Assembly: GCA_025353985.1 (NCBI GenBank)
Contig: JANXNT010000070.1
Location: 1-5,553, forward strand
DNA: 5,553 nucleotides
From: Limnoglobus sp.
Lineage (GTDB): Bacteria; Planctomycetota; Planctomycetia; Gemmatales; Gemmataceae
Direction: 5' to 3'
Shown here: positions 3,678-5,553 of the stretch, piece after piece
Layout of the letters: the number at the start of each line of letters is the position of its first letter
How positions within the stretch are numbered: position 1 is the first letter of the stretch
The notes under the pieces: model-generated
Database searches by the model: none
Seen by the model: only the letters and a program-made list of their open reading frames with translations
Told to the model about the DNA's origin: nothing
Translations under genes and position numbers: made by a program

Positions 3678-5553
3678 TCAGCTTCGCAAGAAGCGCGAGA
3701 GTACGAGGATGAGCACGGCGGCGATGGCGGTGCTCGTCATCCATGCGGAGAGTGGGCCGATGTCGGGGATGCCGAGCGTGGGGCCGAAGATACCGACGAG
3801 GCAACCGGGGATTGCGATTAGGCTGGGTCGCCAGCCGTAGTAGGCGATGCCCGCGAGGATGAGCAGGAAGCCGGAGATCGGCGTGCCGAAGTGGCTTACC
3901 GATTTTGCGATGCTTTCCGGGAGCAATTTCAGTTCGAGTGGCCGCATTCCTTTTGGCGCGGTCGTCGCTTCCCCGGCGGCTTTCAGTTCGCCTTGCGCGA
4001 GGCTGCTCACGGCGGCATCGACGCCGGACAGTGAGGCCTTTAGGTTGTCCTTATTTTGGTTCAGCCAGAGCAGGCCGAGCGCGAACACGGCGGCCCCGAC
4101 GAGGATGCGGAGGCGACGCCCGAGCCAGTCGTTGAGCATGTCTTTCACGAAGCCGCTGCGGCGTTTGATTCCCGCGATGTTGTAACCTTCGCGGGGGCGT
4201 TTCGCGGCCTTCGCCACCTTCAGCATCGCACGCAGATCGGGTTTCTTCCCCGCCTTCTCGGCGGCCTTGGCTTCGTTCGCCTGCGCGACCATGACATCGG
4301 CCATTTCGGCGGCCTGTTCCTGTGCGTCTTTCGCGCTAATGCCCTTCGCTTCGAGGGCTTTTACCTGCACTTTCTCCAGGTGCGTGCGCTCTTTCGCTTC
4401 CTGCCGCGAACGCATTTTGGCGTCGATCCAGCCGAGGATCGGCTCGCGCCACGTGGCGTGTTTCTTAGCTTCTTCGGTGATCGCGCCTTTGCGGTACGAT
4501 CGGGCTGCGATCTTGGCATCGTAGCCGAACATCGCCTCGTAAAATGGCTCCCAGTTTTCGCCGCCGTACTTGCACACGAACTGCCGCAACGATTCTTCGT
4601 CGAGTCCCTGTAGCCGCATGACTTTGAAGAGTTGTTTCGCGTTGTCGGTCGATTCGAGTTGCGCTGCACCTTCCGTACGATCCGTGAGGAACCAGAGGAC
4701 GAACGCGAGGCCGATCGCGAGTACGCAGAAGCCGAGCCAGTACCAGAGCAAGCCGAAGATGTACAGCGTCAGCAGGAACAGGATCGCGCCGCCGCCCCAC
4801 ATCAGCCAATCGGCGATGCGCAACCCCAGCACGAACTGGCGGACTTTCCCGAAGAGATACGACTTGCACATCAGCCCGCTGACGATGAAATACGCGAGCG
4901 GCGTCATGATCGCGAGGCCGAGCAACCCACCCGCGATGAGATACTTCCCGGCGAGGCCGCAACCGATGACGCCGAGGATACAGGCGGCGAAGAAGCCGAG
5001 GCCCGCGATGGTTTTCAGGCCGCCCTTCGATGCCGCGTTGAACTTGCCGATCGCCGATTCGAGGATGGCTGCGTGTTCGTCTTTCGGGGTGAACGGCCCG
5101 CTATTGCTGACGCCGAGGAAGCCCTCGAACGCAGAAATCACTTCGTCCATCGACTGATAGCGATGCTCTGGCTTCTTCGCGAGCATCTTCTGCAAGATGC
5201 CCGAGAGCGCCTTCGGCACTCGTTTCACGATCGCTTCGGGTGGGATTAATGCCTCAGTTTGGTGTTTGGAAATGACTTCGAGTGCTGTCTTCCCCTGGAA
5301 CGGCGTCTTGCCGGTGACCATCACGTAGAGCGTGCAACCGAGCGAATAAATATCCGCACGCTGATCGACGCTTGCGGAATCGACCGCCTGTTCCGGGGCC
5401 ATATACGATGGCGTGCCCATCACCGCACCCGCCCGCGTCAGGCGTTGCGTCTGGCCGTCTTCGTCTTCGTCGGAATCCTCATCCGCAGACTTCGCCGATG
5501 CGGAAACGGACACGTCGGGCGTCGGCAATTTCACGAGGCCGAGGTCGGCGACT
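3678..5553 (-). CDS. Membrane-anchored Ser/Thr protein kinase, N-terminus outside window
   Basis: A Hanks-type kinase phosphorylates Ser/Thr on target proteins. The frame stays open to the right edge; the GTG at 5534-5532 (counted here as residue 1) is not a start, since it is preceded in frame by VADLGL, the DFG-equivalent metal-binding motif. The P-loop, catalytic Lys and HRD loop therefore lie beyond the window. Visible: an unusually acidic activation loop (residues 16-30), LTRAG (32-36), GTPSYMAPEQ (40-49), DIYSLG (61-66) with Asp61, and the subdomain XI Arg125 in HRY. After the kinase domain (~140) come four predicted membrane helices (about 174-194, 198-222, 242-260, 262-284). A charged, probably cytoplasmic region (285-474) follows, with a coiled-coil-like Ala/Glu/Lys part at 375-430, then a fifth helix (475-491), a ~60-residue loop and two or three more helices (552-615). 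The region at 300-370 (RLQGLDEESLRQFVCKYGG, FYEAMFGYDAK) matches nothing I can name outside planctomycete kinases. The stop is TGA (3680-3678). Confidence 0.9.
   Translation of the reverse strand, partial: VADLGLVKLPTPDVSVSASAKSADEDSDEDEDGQTQRLTRAGAVMGTPSYMAPEQAVDSASVDQRADIYSLGCTLYVMVTGKTPFQGKTALEVISKHQTEALIPPEAIVKRVPKALSGILQKMLAKKPEHRYQSMDEVISAFEGFLGVSNSGPFTPKDEHAAILESAIGKFNAASKGGLKTIAGLGFFAACILGVIGCGLAGKYLIAGGLLGLAIMTPLAYFIVSGLMCKSYLFGKVRQFVLGLRIADWLMWGGGAILFLLTLYIFGLLWYWLGFCVLAIGLAFVLWFLTDRTEGAAQLESTDNAKQLFKVMRLQGLDEESLRQFVCKYGGENWEPFYEAMFGYDAKIAARSYRKGAITEEAKKHATWREPILGWIDAKMRSRQEAKERTHLEKVQVKALEAKGISAKDAQEQAAEMADVMVAQANEAKAAEKAGKKPDLRAMLKVAKAAKRPREGYNIAGIKRRSGFVKDMLNDWLGRRLRILVGAAVFALGLLWLNQNKDNLKASLSGVDAAVSSLAQGELKAAGEATTAPKGMRPLELKLLPESIAKSVSHFGTPISGFLLILAGIAYYGWRPSLIAIPGCLVGIFGPTLGIPDIGPLSAWMTSTAIAAVLILVLSRFLRS

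Noticed and set aside
4056..5249. Several 100-205-codon frames inside the kinase gene
   Set aside because: They are shadows in a GC-rich gene; the kinase frame alone carries motifs and membrane helices.

Overview
The window looks like chromosomal DNA from a planctomycete, most likely a relative of Gemmata (Gemmataceae). Three things suggest this. There is a membrane-anchored Ser/Thr kinase with a long C-terminal extension. There is a DUF4058-type protein. A repeat in the right intergenic stretch reads as LARRASEG in one frame, a peptide I associate from memory with repeats scattered through Gemmata-like genomes. The assignment is inference; there is no rRNA or other marker gene here.

Layout. 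Positions 1-521 (minus) hold the first 173 codons of a DUF4058-family protein that runs off the left edge. A 160-base divergent spacer follows. Positions 682-2252 (plus) are a tight two-gene unit: scpB (wHTH subunit of the SMC-ScpA-ScpB condensin) and, 11 bases later, a beta-class carbonic anhydrase. On the minus strand, 3678-5553 is the C-terminal part of a Ser/Thr protein kinase gene entering from the right edge. The window begins inside its activation loop, so the catalytic N-lobe and the true start lie outside.

Between the convergent 3' ends of the carbonic anhydrase and kinase genes (2253-3677, about 1.4 kb) I see no convincing gene. The stretch is instead packed with repeats. (i) A ~305-bp element (2279-2583) has 10-bp perfect terminal inverted repeats, flanking AATCGA hexamers and a 21-bp tandem repeat resembling IS21-type ends. 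(ii) A ~680-bp nested imperfect palindrome (2680-3359) is built from many small hairpins, including a perfect 21-bp stem and four copies of a C-S-G-N-CC / TGAAG / GG-N-C-S-G hairpin whose stem bases change in a compensatory way between copies. (iii) A ~119-bp MITE-like element (3390-3508) has 22-bp inverted ends of the LARRASEG type.

The genes do not form an obvious single pathway. The most notable item is the hairpin palindrome: the compensatory stem changes suggest that folding as RNA or single-stranded DNA has been maintained. It could be a compound REP/MITE-type mobile element, an uncharacterised structured RNA, or a bidirectional terminator between convergent genes. Sequence alone does not decide between these.
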